Assembly (NCBI GenBank): GCA_965267485.1
Contig: OZ254080.1
Location: forward strand, 3,658,001 to 3,722,000
Origin: JANQJA01 sp965267485
GTDB taxonomy: Bacteria; Pseudomonadota; Gammaproteobacteria; Pseudomonadales; Azotimanducaceae
Length of the DNA stretch: 64,000 nt
Direction of reading: 5' to 3'
Positions 34,896 through 44,638 of the stretch are shown here, one piece after another. Within the stretch, counting starts at the first letter, position 1; the number at the start of each line of letters is the position of its first letter. The notes below the pieces were generated by a model. It was not told the DNA's origin. It saw nothing but the letters and a program-made list of their open reading frames with translations, and ran no database searches. Position numbers and translations under genes: made by a program.

Positions 34896-37736
34896 CTACA
34901 GCATCCCGAACTTGTAGCGGACATCGACGCCCATGAAGCGGGGCTCGAGGATGTCACCCAGCAGGTACCAGTTGGTCGCCTCGTTACCCGAAGTCACGCC
35001 ACGGATGTTGTTTTCATCCGTCACGTTGCGGGCGAATGCACGCACTTCCCAGCGCTGCGAAGCAGCTTTCCAGGTTGCCGTGAGGTCAAGACGGAAACGC
35101 GACGGAACGCGGTCGATCTCCTTCTCGAAACCCTCGTCGTAGTACTCACCCGTGTAAGCGTAGGTGCCACCAAGCGTCAGGTTGCTGCCACCGGGAAGCG
35201 GAATGTTGTACTGCCCCCAGACGGTCGCCTTGTGCTTGGGAATGCGCTTGAGCTGACTGCCACGGGCGTTGACCAGGAACAACTCCGGCGAGGTAGCAGA
35301 AGTGCCAAACAGGGAAGCAGGAAGGTTGAAGTCATCCTCGATGGCAACGAAATAATCACTCGTATACTCGGCCTTGGTGTAGCTGTAGTTGCCACCCACG
35401 GTCCAGTTATCGGTCGGCAGCCAGGTCGTCTCGACTTCGAAGCCGGTGTTCTGGGCAGTATCGGCATTCTGGACGATGTCCACCTGCGCCTGCTGCGTCG
35501 TGGAGAAAGTATTCACACGATCCTGATAGTTGTCATAGTTGTACCGGTACAGCGACGCGTTGACCTGCAACGTGTTGTTCAGGTGCAGACCCTTGTAGCC
35601 GATCTCGTAAGCAATCACTTCTTCCTGATCGTAGGTCGCCGGCACGAGCCCGCCCGTTGTCGGGTCGGTCAGCCGCGCGTCAGTCACACCGAGTGAGTAA
35701 CCGCCGGAGCGATAGCCGGTCGTGACCGAGAAGTACATCAGGATGTCATCGTTCGGCGTCCAGTCGAGATTGATGCGGAAGTTGGTATCACCCCATTCGT
35801 CGCTGCCGACCGTCGTTTGCGAGCCGCTGAATGGCACGCCGGACAGTCGGAGTGGCCGATTGCACTCGGCATCACCCAGATTGCAGACCGGCACGAGCGG
35901 GTTGTTCGGATCGCCCGAGTACGTTGCGTTCCCCATGGCGATATTCTGCAGGGCCAGCGTGGTGAGCCCGGTGGCATCACCGACCGTGAGGCCCGCCGTG
36001 CCCGGCAGGAAGGGCAGGATGCCGTTCGCAAACGCCAGTTCGTCATCGAGTTCGAAGTAGAACCCGCGAATCTCTTCCGCCGACTTCTTGTCTTCAGCCC
36101 AGCGCAGACCAAGGACCAGAGAAAACTTGTCGTTGATATCCCACGTTGCCTGGGTGTACGCCGCGACGGCTTCGGTGGTCGTCGTGTTGGTGTGATGGTA
36201 GGCGTCACCGCGAGGGTCGCCTTCCCACAGGCCGAGCACCTGCGTACCGACCGGCGCATCGCCGAGCCGGATGTGGTTGGACGAGAAGCCGAGCAGCTGA
36301 AGGATCGAAGCCCCGCCCAGACCGAATGCGGCCGGCGTCGGCAGTGCCAGCGTGCCGTAGTCGACGGCCTCGGTATAGCGTGCGACCGTGTCGGTCAGGC
36401 TGTAGTCCTGCTTCCGGAGTTCATCGAAGTAGTACAGGCCTGACGTGATCTCGACACTGGCGCTCGGGCTCCAGAACACCTGAATCTCGTGCGACTTGCT
36501 CTGCACGTCTTCGAGAACAGTCTGGCGATACCGGGCAACTTCACTGTTCACCCGGTCGGTATCCACGTTAAACGTGTACTCGAAGTCGTTGGTGCCGAAG
36601 ATGTACTTCACTGACAGGTTGTCACTGATATCCCAGTTGATCTCATTCTGGCTCGCCCGATGATCGAACAGCTCGTGATGGCAATTGATCGCTTCGTAGG
36701 GGAACGAGCAGTCGCCTGATTCGCTGTTCAGGCTGACCAGGCGCTGCGGATCGTCCTTCGTTCCCCCGAGCAGATTCTGGAAGCCGGGATGACCAAAGCG
36801 CCCGTTCGCACGGTGCGTGGCGGCAGCATCGACGCCCGGCCTGACAAACGCGCCATAGATCGTGCCGCCCCTTGGATCGCTGAACGCCATCGCGCCGGGC
36901 GTCGTCGCGTCGACCGTGCGCAACCCGTACGCATACTGGCTGTCCGAAATCAGTCCGCGAACCGGGCCCGCCCCTTCGGAGATATTGACCGGTGCACCGA
37001 TGACCCGATTCGAGTAACGATCGTTGGCCCGCAGCTTCACGTAAACGTTGTCGCTGACGTTCCAGGTGACGCCGAACGAGATGTTGCGGTCATCCACCGA
37101 GTTCGCATCATCGGAGCCTTCACCCCCCTCCGTCGTCCCGTCTCGGTCACGCTTCACGCCGACCGCGCGGAATGCCAGCTTGTCGGCAATGATCGGGCCA
37201 GACAGCGTGCCGTAGAACTCGCGGTTGCTGTACTGTCCGAACTGGGTTCGAAGATTGCCCTGCCACTCCATTGTCGGATCGTTGGTGATGTAGTTGAGCG
37301 CACCGCCAATCGAGTTCCGGCCGTACAGCGTACCCTGCGGCCCGCGCAACACTTCAATCCGCGCCACATCGTAGAGCGCGTTCTCGCTGGCGGCGATGCC
37401 GAAGTCCGGAGAATAGACACCGTTATAGTAGGTGGCGACGCCGGGGTCGCCGCCCAGTGCCCGGAAGTTTCGTCCCACACCGCGTATGCGGATATCGTAG
37501 GCATCCCGCGTGGTCGCCGGGATGTAGTTGACCATGTCATCCGCGCCCTGAAGACCGAAGTCTTCAATGGCCTGTTGGCCAAACGCGGTGATGGAAATTG
37601 AAGTATCAGATACAGTTGCTTCCCGCTTCTCGGCGGTCACCACAACCTCTTCGATCTGTCGGTCAGCAGCAAGCGCCGACGTCACGATGAGGCATGAGAT
37701 AGCCGCAAACGGGACAGCTCTAGTTACTAGAGTCAT
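34896..37736 (-). CDS. TonB-dependent outer-membrane receptor
   Basis: 946-residue outer-membrane gated channel driven by TonB. Signal peptide (PFAAISCLIVTSALA) is followed by a plug domain: TonB-box-like EEVVVTAEKREATVSD and the block VARIEVLRGPQGTLYGRNSIGGALN. A C-terminal 22-strand barrel ends in an aromatic-rich motif (FMGVDVRYKFGML). Two cysteine pairs lie in predicted outer loops. Start ATG 37736 has GGAAGGG upstream. No neighbouring transporter identifies the ligand; the sequence style is that of receptors for organic substrates or siderophores. Confidence 0.93.
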   Translation of the reverse strand: MTLVTRAVPFAAISCLIVTSALAADRQIEEVVVTAEKREATVSDTSISITAFGQQAIEDFGLQGADDMVNYIPATTRDAYDIRIRGVGRNFRALGGDPGVATYYNGVYSPDFGIAASENALYDVARIEVLRGPQGTLYGRNSIGGALNYITNDPTMEWQGNLRTQFGQYSNREFYGTLSGPIIADKLAFRAVGVKRDRDGTTEGGEGSDDANSVDDRNISFGVTWNVSDNVYVKLRANDRYSNRVIGAPVNISEGAGPVRGLISDSQYAYGLRTVDATTPGAMAFSDPRGGTIYGAFVRPGVDAAATHRANGRFGHPGFQNLLGGTKDDPQRLVSLNSESGDCSFPYEAINCHHELFDHRASQNEINWDISDNLSVKYIFGTNDFEYTFNVDTDRVNSEVARYRQTVLEDVQSKSHEIQVFWSPSASVEITSGLYYFDELRKQDYSLTDTVARYTEAVDYGTLALPTPAAFGLGGASILQLLGFSSNHIRLGDAPVGTQVLGLWEGDPRGDAYHHTNTTTTEAVAAYTQATWDINDKFSLVLGLRWAEDKKSAEEIRGFYFELDDELAFANGILPFLPGTAGLTVGDATGLTTLALQNIAMGNATYSGDPNNPLVPVCNLGDAECNRPLRLSGVPFSGSQTTVGSDEWGDTNFRINLDWTPNDDILMYFSVTTGYRSGGYSLGVTDARLTDPTTGGLVPATYDQEEVIAYEIGYKGLHLNNTLQVNASLYRYNYDNYQDRVNTFSTTQQAQVDIVQNADTAQNTGFEVETTWLPTDNWTVGGNYSYTKAEYTSDYFVAIEDDFNLPASLFGTSATSPELFLVNARGSQLKRIPKHKATVWGQYNIPLPGGSNLTLGGTYAYTGEYYDEGFEKEIDRVPSRFRLDLTATWKAASQRWEVRAFARNVTDENNIRGVTSGNEATNWYLLGDILEPRFMGVDVRYKFGML

Positions 37737-37983
37737 GTCGCCCTTCCCTCTTGGCGGCCTCTCAACCCTGCTGGACAGAAGAACGAGACAGCGAACTTCG
37801 TTTTTCATGGCAGCGTGTCAGCGGAATTGACTGACCGCTTTTCTCTTTATCGTTTTTGGTAACTGCCTTTGGAATTTATAGAACAAGGAAAGGCGGCATG
37901 CAAACACAATCGCACGCACTGTTCCCGTGCAGGAGGCACGGTATCGCAGCGCACAACAGCTGGCTGCTAACAGCCGCAGGATG

Positions 37984-38001
37984 GCGCGGCGAGCGCCGCG
38001 C
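37984..38001 (-). terminator. GC-rich hairpin after lysS
   Basis: A 7-bp GC stem (37984-37990 with 37995-38001) and 4-nt loop, 9 bp past the lysS stop. No T run follows on the transcribed side, so termination is uncertain. The remaining 37737-37983 shows no gene and no promoter I can name; it should hold the receptor gene's own promoter. Confidence 0.4.
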
Positions 38002-38010
38002 GCACCAGAA

Positions 38011-39504
38011 TCAGGCCTTCGGCCTCATATGAGGGAACAGGACGACGTCACGGATCGAGCTGGATTCCGTCAGCAGCATCACCAGGCGATCGATGCCGAG
38101 GCCCTCGCCGGCAGTCGGCGGGAGGCCGTACTCGAGTGCCGTGATGTAATCTTCGTCGAAGTGCATCGCCTCTTCGTCACCCGCTGCCTTCGCCGCTGCC
38201 TGCGCCCGGAATCGCCCGGCCTGGTCTTCTGCGTCATTCAGCTCGGAGAAACCGTTCGCAATTTCCTGCCCCATCACGAACAGTTCGAAACGGTCTGTAA
38301 TTTCGCCATCGGCATCGTTCCGGCGTGCGAGCGGTGAGACCTCCGTCGGATGCTGCGTGATAAACAGTGGCTGCGTAATCCGGTCTTCGACCGCTGCCTC
38401 GAAGATTTCCATCACCAGTTTGCCGAGGCCCCAGTCGCCATTCGGCTCAACACCGAATCGCTTGCAGAGATTCCGCGCCTCATCGACACTGGTGAGTTGT
38501 TCGGGCTTCACATCAGGATTGAAATCAACGATTGCCTCGGCCATCGTCATTCGCCGGAAAGGCTGCCCGAAGTCGATCTGCTCGTTCTTGAACGTGAAGC
38601 TCGTGGAGCCGGTCACCGTCTCGGCGACGAAGCGAAGCATCTCCTCGGTCATCGCCATCAGATCGTCATAGTCAGCGTAAGCCCAGTAGAACTCGAGCAT
38701 CGTGAACTCAGGCGAGTGCTTCGTCGACATGCCCTCGTTTCGAAAGTTGCGGTTGATCTCGAAAACCCGTTCGAAGCCGCCGACAACCAGACGCTTCAGA
38801 TTGAGCTCCGGTGCGACCCGCAGGTACATGTCGATATCGAGCGCGTTGTAGTGCGTCACAAATGGCGCAGCCGTTGCACCACCCGGCGTGGACTGCATCA
38901 TCGGCGTCTCGACCTCCATGAATTCCCGTTCGGTCAGAAAGCGCCGGATCGCATCAACGATCTTCGATCGCTTGATGAAGATGTCACGTGACTCCTCATT
39001 CACCATGAGATCAAGATAACGCTGGCGATAGCGTGTTTCGGTATCGGCCAGCCCTGCATGCTTGTCAGGCAGGGGTCGCAGCGACTTGGTCAGCATGCGA
39101 ACCTCGCTCGCCCACACCGTGAGCTCGCCGGTATTGGTCTTCATCAGGTGCCCCTTCACACCGATGATGTCGCCGATATCCCAGGTCTTGAAATCAGCAT
39201 AGGTTTCCTCGCCCACGTCGTTCTGCCGGACGTACGCCTGGATGCGGCCCGAAACATCCTGCAGCGTCAGGAAGCTCGCTTTGCCCTGGCCCCGACGCAG
39301 CACGACACGTCCGCATACGGCCGTGTCGATTCGGGTTTCTTCCAGTTCCGCCTTCGTCTTCTCGTCGTGCGCATCATGCAGTTCGCGAGCAGTGTGCGCC
39401 CGCCTGAAGTCGTTGGGAAACGGATTGCCCCGCTCACGCATCTCGGCGAGCTTGGCGCGGCGACCCGCAATGATCTGGTTTTCGTCCTGTGTCTCGTCAG
39501 ACAT
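38011..39504 (-). CDS. lysS: Lysyl-tRNA synthetase (class II)
   Basis: Charges tRNA-Lys. The N-terminal OB-fold anticodon domain (CGRVVLRRGQGKASFLTLQD) is followed by class II motifs: motif 2 FEINRNFRNEG and motif 3 GLGIDRLVMLLT. 497 residues from ATG 39504, which has AGGA 7 nt upstream; the in-frame ATG at 39510 is too close to that site. Follows prfB as in E. coli. Confidence 0.97.
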   Translation of the reverse strand: MSDETQDENQIIAGRRAKLAEMRERGNPFPNDFRRAHTARELHDAHDEKTKAELEETRIDTAVCGRVVLRRGQGKASFLTLQDVSGRIQAYVRQNDVGEETYADFKTWDIGDIIGVKGHLMKTNTGELTVWASEVRMLTKSLRPLPDKHAGLADTETRYRQRYLDLMVNEESRDIFIKRSKIVDAIRRFLTEREFMEVETPMMQSTPGGATAAPFVTHYNALDIDMYLRVAPELNLKRLVVGGFERVFEINRNFRNEGMSTKHSPEFTMLEFYWAYADYDDLMAMTEEMLRFVAETVTGSTSFTFKNEQIDFGQPFRRMTMAEAIVDFNPDVKPEQLTSVDEARNLCKRFGVEPNGDWGLGKLVMEIFEAAVEDRITQPLFITQHPTEVSPLARRNDADGEITDRFELFVMGQEIANGFSELNDAEDQAGRFRAQAAAKAAGDEEAMHFDEDYITALEYGLPPTAGEGLGIDRLVMLLTESSSIRDVVLFPHMRPKA

Positions 39505-39513
39505 GGTCATTTC

Positions 39514-40609
39514 CTAGAGGCCCTGTTTGAGGCTTGCTTCAATGAAGGCGTCAAGATCACCGTCGAGCACGCCCTGGGTGTTCGATGTTTCAATGTTGGT
39601 ACGCAGGTCCTTGATGCGCCCGGAATCCAGCACGTATGAACGAATCTGGCTTCCCCAGCTGATGTCGGACTTGTTCTCCTCGACCGCCTGCTGCTCCTGC
39701 TTGCGCTTCTGCTCTTCCATCTCGTAGAGCTTGGCCTTGAGCTGCTTGATCGCCTGATCGCGGTTCTTGTGCTGGCTTCGCTGGTTCTGGCACTGCACGA
39801 CAATGCCCGTCGGGATGTGCGTCAGGCGAATTGCGGAGTCCGTCTTGTTGACGTGCTGCCCGCCCGCGCCACTCGCCCGATAGGTGTCAACGCGCACCTC
39901 GTTCATGTCGAGCTCGATCTCGATATCATCGTCGAGTTCGGGCGATACAAACACCGATGCAAAAGACGTATGCCGACGGTTGCCGGAGTCGAAGGGCGAT
40001 TTGCGGACCAGGCGGTGAACGCCGGTCTCAGTGCGGAGCCAGCCGAAGGCAAACTCCCCCTCGAACAGGATTGTCGCCCCCTTGATGCCGGCCACATCGC
40101 CCGGCGAGACTTCCATCACCTCGGTCGCAAAACCCTTTGCCTCTGCCCAGCGGAGATACATACGCATCAGCATTTCGGCCCAGTCCTGCGCCTCGGTACC
40201 ACCGGAGCCAGCCTGGATATCCACGAACGCATTGTTGGCGTCCATCGGGCCGGAGAACATCCGCCGGAACTCCAGACGTTCGAGTTCCTGCGTCAAAGTA
40301 TCAAGGTCGGCAACCGCATCCTCGAGCAGCGATTCGTCGTCTTCTTCACGAGCGAGTTCGATGATGTCGGCCGCATCGCCCAGGCCGGAAGCGAGGCCAT
40401 CGATGGTTTCGACGATGGTTTCGAGCGCGGCGCGCTCCTTGCCCAGTGCCTGGGCGCGCTCCGGGTCATCCCAGACCCCGGAATCGGCAAGCTCGAGTTC
40501 GACCTCGGCTAGTCTTTCCTTCCGTGTTTCGTAGTCAAAGATACCCCCTAAGGACGTCAGTACGATCCTGAAGGTCCTTGATCTGCGAAATCAGTGCGCC
40601 GGTTTCCAA
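39514..40609 (-). CDS. prfB: Peptide chain release factor 2, with programmed +1 frameshift
   Basis: Releases peptides at UGA and UAA. The coding region is split: 24 codons from TTG 40609 end at an in-frame TGA (40537-40535), then a +1 shift gives 340 more residues to 39514, 364 in total (E. coli 365). Shift signals are AGGGGG and CTT TGA C. The zero-frame end QDRTDVLRGYL and shifted continuation DYETRKERLAEVEL match RF2. The GGQ motif lies in SGAGGQHVN; the stop-codon recognition SPF motif lies in RKSPFDSG. TTG start has AGGA 8 nt upstream. Confidence 0.96.
40534..40549 (-). promoter_or_regulatory. RF2 programmed frameshift site
   Basis: Read leftward: AGGGGG (40549-40544), three bases TAT, slippery CTT (40540-40538), TGA (40537-40535), then C. 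The internal Shine-Dalgarno and the weak UGA-C context are identical to the well-studied E. coli signal. When RF2 is scarce, ribosomes pause at UGA and slip +1, making more RF2. Confidence 0.97.
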
Positions 40610-40627
40610 CTTGAGCTTCCTGTCCTG

Positions 40628-40661
40628 AAAAAAAGAGGCCGGGATTGTAAACGAAGGCCTC
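40628..40661 (-). terminator. Intrinsic terminator after hom
   Basis: Stem GAGGCC/GGCCTC (40656-40661 with 40635-40640) with a 15-nt loop, followed leftward by seven T (40634-40628). It begins 21 bp past the hom stop and just before the prfB TTG (40609), so it ends the alaC-hom transcript. Confidence 0.8.
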
Positions 40662-40681
40662 CGGCGCGGCCACACTGCCCG

Positions 40682-41965
40682 CTAGAGTGTCTCGACGCGA
40701 ATGCGGGTGATGTCGCCCTCGACTTCTGGCAACGACTGCAGTTCGAGCGCTGCTGCGTCGAACGCGGACTCGGCAACCTCGTCCGTCACGATGACAATGG
40801 GCGCATGGCCTTCACGGGCGTCCTTCTGGATAAGGGATTCGATGCTGATGTTGTGCTGGCTGAGAATCGTCGATATGCGCGCCAGCACCCCCGGCTTGTC
40901 CAGTACGCGAAGCTTGAGATAGAAGCAGCAGACGGTCTCCGAGATCGGCATGACCGGCGGTGATTCAAGCTGACCGGGTACGAACCCGGCATCGGCAACA
41001 CCGGCGGGTGCGCGCGCAATATCCACGATATCGGCAACGACCGCCGAGGCAGTCGGGCCGGCGCCGGCTCCGGCGCCGTAATACATTGTGGTGCCGACGG
41101 GATCGCTGCCGACGAGCACCGCGTTCATCACACCCTTGACCTGCCCGAGCATCGATTCCTTGTCGATCAGCGTCGGGTGCACGCGAAGCTCGATACCATT
41201 GGCGCGGCGCCGCGTCACCCCGAGGTGTTTGATGCAGTAACCCAACTCGTCGGCGTAGCGAATGTCAGCCGGTGTGACTTTCGAAACGCCCTCCGTGTAG
41301 ATCGCATCGAAGCGAAGCGGAACGCCAAACGCGATGCTCGAGAGAATCGTGAGCTTGTGCGCCGCATCGATGCCCTCGACGTCGAACGTCGGGTCGGCTT
41401 CCGCATAGCCGAGCGCCTGCGCTTCTTCGAGGACTTCGGCAAAACCGCGATTACCCGCCTTCGCCATCTCGGTGAGGATGTAGTTCGACGTGCCATTGAT
41501 GATACCGGCGACGAACTCCACCCGATTGGCCGCCAGCCCCTCCCGGATCGCCTTCACGACGGGAATGCCACCGGCGATGGCTGCCTCGTACCGCACGGAG
41601 ACGCCGGCGCTCGCCGCCCGCTCGAAAATCTCGCTGCCGCGCTCCGCAATCAACGCCTTGTTGGCGGTGACGACATGCTTTCCATGGTCGAGCGCATCCA
41701 CGACGAGATCGAACGCAACGTCGGTCCCGCCGATCAGTTCGGCGACGACGTCGACCGCAGGATTCCGGACCACATCAAATATGTCGCGGGTGACATCAAC
41801 ACCCGACAGATCGCAATCCGGGTGATCACGTCGACAGCCGACCTGGGCAATCTCGAAAGAGACACCCGTCTTGCGTGCCATTTCGACCGCGTTGTTCCTG
41901 ATCAGGTTGAAGGTGCCGCTGCCGACTGTACCGAGCCCGCAGATGCCGATACCGATCCGTTTCAT
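40682..41965 (-). CDS. hom: Homoserine dehydrogenase
   Basis: NAD(P)-dependent enzyme of the aspartate family pathway, making homoserine for threonine and methionine. The Rossmann fold begins IGICGLGTVGSGT; catalytic lysine region is VTANKALIAERG, and a C-terminal ACT domain (LRVLDKPGVLARISTIL) provides allosteric control. 427 residues. Overlaps alaC by 4 bp. thrC, which often follows, is absent here. Confidence 0.96.
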   Translation of the reverse strand: MKRIGIGICGLGTVGSGTFNLIRNNAVEMARKTGVSFEIAQVGCRRDHPDCDLSGVDVTRDIFDVVRNPAVDVVAELIGGTDVAFDLVVDALDHGKHVVTANKALIAERGSEIFERAASAGVSVRYEAAIAGGIPVVKAIREGLAANRVEFVAGIINGTSNYILTEMAKAGNRGFAEVLEEAQALGYAEADPTFDVEGIDAAHKLTILSSIAFGVPLRFDAIYTEGVSKVTPADIRYADELGYCIKHLGVTRRRANGIELRVHPTLIDKESMLGQVKGVMNAVLVGSDPVGTTMYYGAGAGAGPTASAVVADIVDIARAPAGVADAGFVPGQLESPPVMPISETVCCFYLKLRVLDKPGVLARISTILSQHNISIESLIQKDAREGHAPIVIVTDEVAESAFDAAALELQSLPEVEGDITRIRVETL

Positions 41966-43158
41966 GCGTCTTCCCCGCTGATCCCGGCGTTACGGAACAT
42001 CTTGCGAATGCCACGCAGTGCCTGCCGCGTGCGATGCTCGTTCTCGATCAGGGCGAAGCGGACGTGGTCATCGCCGTACTGGCCGAAGCCGACCCCCGGC
42101 GAGACCGCGACCTTCGCCTCCGCCAAGAGGTGCTTGGAGAACTCGAGTGAGCCCATGTTCTGGAACTGCGGCGGAATCTTCGCCCACACGAACATTGTCG
42201 CTTTCGGCTTCTCCACCTGCCAACCGAGGGCATTGAGTCCGTCGCAAAGCACATCACGGCGCTTTCGATACATCTCGCGGATCTCCTCGACGCAACCCTG
42301 ATCACCCTCCAGCGCCGCGATCGCCGCGACCTGGATCGGCGTGAACATGCCGTAATCGAGGTAAGACTTGATCCGGGCGAGCGCCCCGACCAGGGTCTGG
42401 TTCCCCACGCAGAACCCGATTCGCCATCCCGGCATGTTGTAGCTCTTGGAGAGCGTGAAGAATTCGACAGCAATGTCCTTCGCACCCGGTACCTGCAGGA
42501 TCGACGGCACCTCGTAACCATCGAACACGAGATCCGCATAGGCGAGATCCTGCACGACCCAGATGCCGTGCTCCTTGGCAACCTTGATCAGCCGTTCGAA
42601 GAACTCGAGCTCAACACACTGCGTCGTCGGATTGCCCGGGAAATTGACGATCAGCATCTTCGGCTTTGGCCACGTGTTCAGGATCGCGTTTTCAAGTTCG
42701 CTGAAGAAATCGACATCGGGCGTCAGCGGCACGTGGCGAACGTCCGCGTCGGCAATCACAAATCCGTAGGGGTGAACGGGATAGGAAGGATTCGGCACCA
42801 GCACCGCGTCCCCCGGGCCGAGCGCCGCCATGGCCAGATGGGCGATGCCTTCTTTGGAACCCAGCGTCACGATAGCCTCGGTCTCCTGATCAAGCTCGAC
42901 GTCAAAGCGATCCTTGTACCAGTTGCAAATCGCGCGCCGCAGCCGCGGGATACCCTTGGACTGCGAGTAGCGATGGGTATCTCCGCGCTGAACCGTCTCG
43001 ACCAGTTTGTCGACGATGTGTTTCGGCGTCGGTTGATCGGGATTGCCCATGCCGAAGTCGATGATGTCCTCGCCACGCGCTCGCGCCTCACGCTTCAGCG
43101 AATCAGTGATACTGAAGATGTAAGGCGGCAATCTTTTGATGCGAGGAAAATCGTCCAT
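41962..43158 (-). CDS. alaC: Alanine-type aminotransferase AlaC
   Basis: Class I/II PLP aminotransferase, 398 residues. The PLP lysine is in FTLSKSYNMPGWRIGF; NFPGNPTTQ and VVQDLAYADLVFDGY are cofactor-binding segments. The N-terminus (FPRIKRLPPYIFSITD) and linkage to hom match AlaC/YfdZ, which makes alanine from pyruvate. It presumably starts an alaC-hom operon. Confidence 0.92.
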   Translation of the reverse strand: MDDFPRIKRLPPYIFSITDSLKREARARGEDIIDFGMGNPDQPTPKHIVDKLVETVQRGDTHRYSQSKGIPRLRRAICNWYKDRFDVELDQETEAIVTLGSKEGIAHLAMAALGPGDAVLVPNPSYPVHPYGFVIADADVRHVPLTPDVDFFSELENAILNTWPKPKMLIVNFPGNPTTQCVELEFFERLIKVAKEHGIWVVQDLAYADLVFDGYEVPSILQVPGAKDIAVEFFTLSKSYNMPGWRIGFCVGNQTLVGALARIKSYLDYGMFTPIQVAAIAALEGDQGCVEEIREMYRKRRDVLCDGLNALGWQVEKPKATMFVWAKIPPQFQNMGSLEFSKHLLAEAKVAVSPGVGFGQYGDDHVRFALIENEHRTRQALRGIRKMFRNAGISGEDA

Positions 43159-43230
43159 TGCGGCAGTTTCGGCTCTAAAGAATGAAACCGAGCATTCTAA
43201 GGACTTGGCGCCGGATTGTAAGGTCCGGCG

Positions 43231-44523
43231 TCAACGATTCACGGTGTTTTTGCGACGGGGTTCCGGTACGAAGATGACGACCACGGCGCCGCCGATAACA
43301 AGAAAGGCAATCGATGCGGTAAACACCGACATGTAGCCGAGCAGCGCCGCAAGGATGCCGCCGAGAAGCGGGCCGAGCGTACCCGCGACCTCGGAGGCCG
43401 TGTTCGCGAGTGCAATCCGGATCGGCAGATCCTCACGATCACCGAACTCGAGCGTCAGGTTCATCGAGGAGTTCTGGAAGCCCTGCACTGCGGCCCCGAT
43501 ACCTGCGAAGACGATCACGGTGGCAACGAAGCTCGTTGCGAAGATCAGCAGCAGCGTCGACAGGACCCAGAGCCCGATCGACAGCAGGAACGTGGCCCGG
43601 AAGCCGGTGCGGTCGGCTATCGACCCCCAGATCAGGTTCGAGACAGTCCCCGACATCGTGAACGCGAATGTCACCGTGCCGAGCAGCTGGCCGGTCAGGC
43701 CAATCGACTCACCCGCGTAGAGAATGTAGAACGGCAGTGCCATCCGGCCCATCGTGGCGAGCGCCCGCGCCAGAAAATAGCGTGTGAACGCCGGGTCGTC
43801 CCGCATCAGCGCCGGAATCTCTCCGAAGCGCTCTATCAGGGACTGTTTGCGTCCGACGGTCGGCGGCTCCGGCTCCCGCACCATGATCAGCATCGCCAAC
43901 CCGACCGACGTGAGGATGAATGCAACGAGGAAGGTCCAGGAATAGCCAACCGGGGTCGGGTCCTCGCCCAGCAAATACGTACCGCCGAGCCAGGCCACGG
44001 CAGCCGAGGTGATGCCCGCAAGGAAATTTCTGAACCCGGTCAGTCGCCCTCGCTTGGACACCGGGATGACCTTGGACATCAGGAAGTTGAAGATCACGCC
44101 CTGCATTCCCTGAAACAGGCCAAGGAACGCGAGTGACACGAGGATCGCGATCAGTGTCCATTGCCCTTCGAGGAAGAATCCGGCAAGCGCGATGCAAAGC
44201 ACGCTCGCGCGCATCGCGCCGCCGGTCAGGAATCCGACCGGGAGGACGCGCGTACGGTGCGCGATCAGATTCGCGCCCACCAGCGGCGTCAGGGTCATGC
44301 CAAGCGCCTGAATCGACAGCGCCACCCCGACCATGAACTGGGAGCCGCCGGAAAGCAGCATGATATAGGCCGGGAGAAACGTCGGGGCATTGAGCAGTCG
44401 GAATCCCGTCTGCCCGAGCATACCGTGGGCGAGATGCGCGAGGAAATTGCGCGTCAGGTCGCGCTGGATCTGGATCTGATAGCGTCGTTCGGCGTGACGT
44501 GCAGCGAGTGACTCGCTGGGCAA
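43231..44523 (-). CDS. Major facilitator superfamily transporter
   Basis: 430-residue polytopic protein with about 12 hydrophobic segments. The middle loop (residues ~215-240) is charged, as in MFS carriers, and the GNLTLEFGDREDLPIR-like segment in the second half occurs in a subgroup of unknown substrate. The first ~35 residues are hydrophilic. Start is TTG 44523. Monocistronic, unknown substrate. Confidence 0.85.
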   Translation of the reverse strand: MPSESLAARHAERRYQIQIQRDLTRNFLAHLAHGMLGQTGFRLLNAPTFLPAYIMLLSGGSQFMVGVALSIQALGMTLTPLVGANLIAHRTRVLPVGFLTGGAMRASVLCIALAGFFLEGQWTLIAILVSLAFLGLFQGMQGVIFNFLMSKVIPVSKRGRLTGFRNFLAGITSAAVAWLGGTYLLGEDPTPVGYSWTFLVAFILTSVGLAMLIMVREPEPPTVGRKQSLIERFGEIPALMRDDPAFTRYFLARALATMGRMALPFYILYAGESIGLTGQLLGTVTFAFTMSGTVSNLIWGSIADRTGFRATFLLSIGLWVLSTLLLIFATSFVATVIVFAGIGAAVQGFQNSSMNLTLEFGDREDLPIRIALANTASEVAGTLGPLLGGILAALLGYMSVFTASIAFLVIGGAVVVIFVPEPRRKNTVNR

Positions 44524-44638
44524 CTTGGGTCTCCCGGAAAGCGTGGGGCCGCGACACCGGCGGCCGGCGCGGTGGAGTCTATCAGATCAGCGCCGGAAAG
44601 CGAGCCGCCCGCGCGCCTTAACGCAGGCGTTAGCCCCG

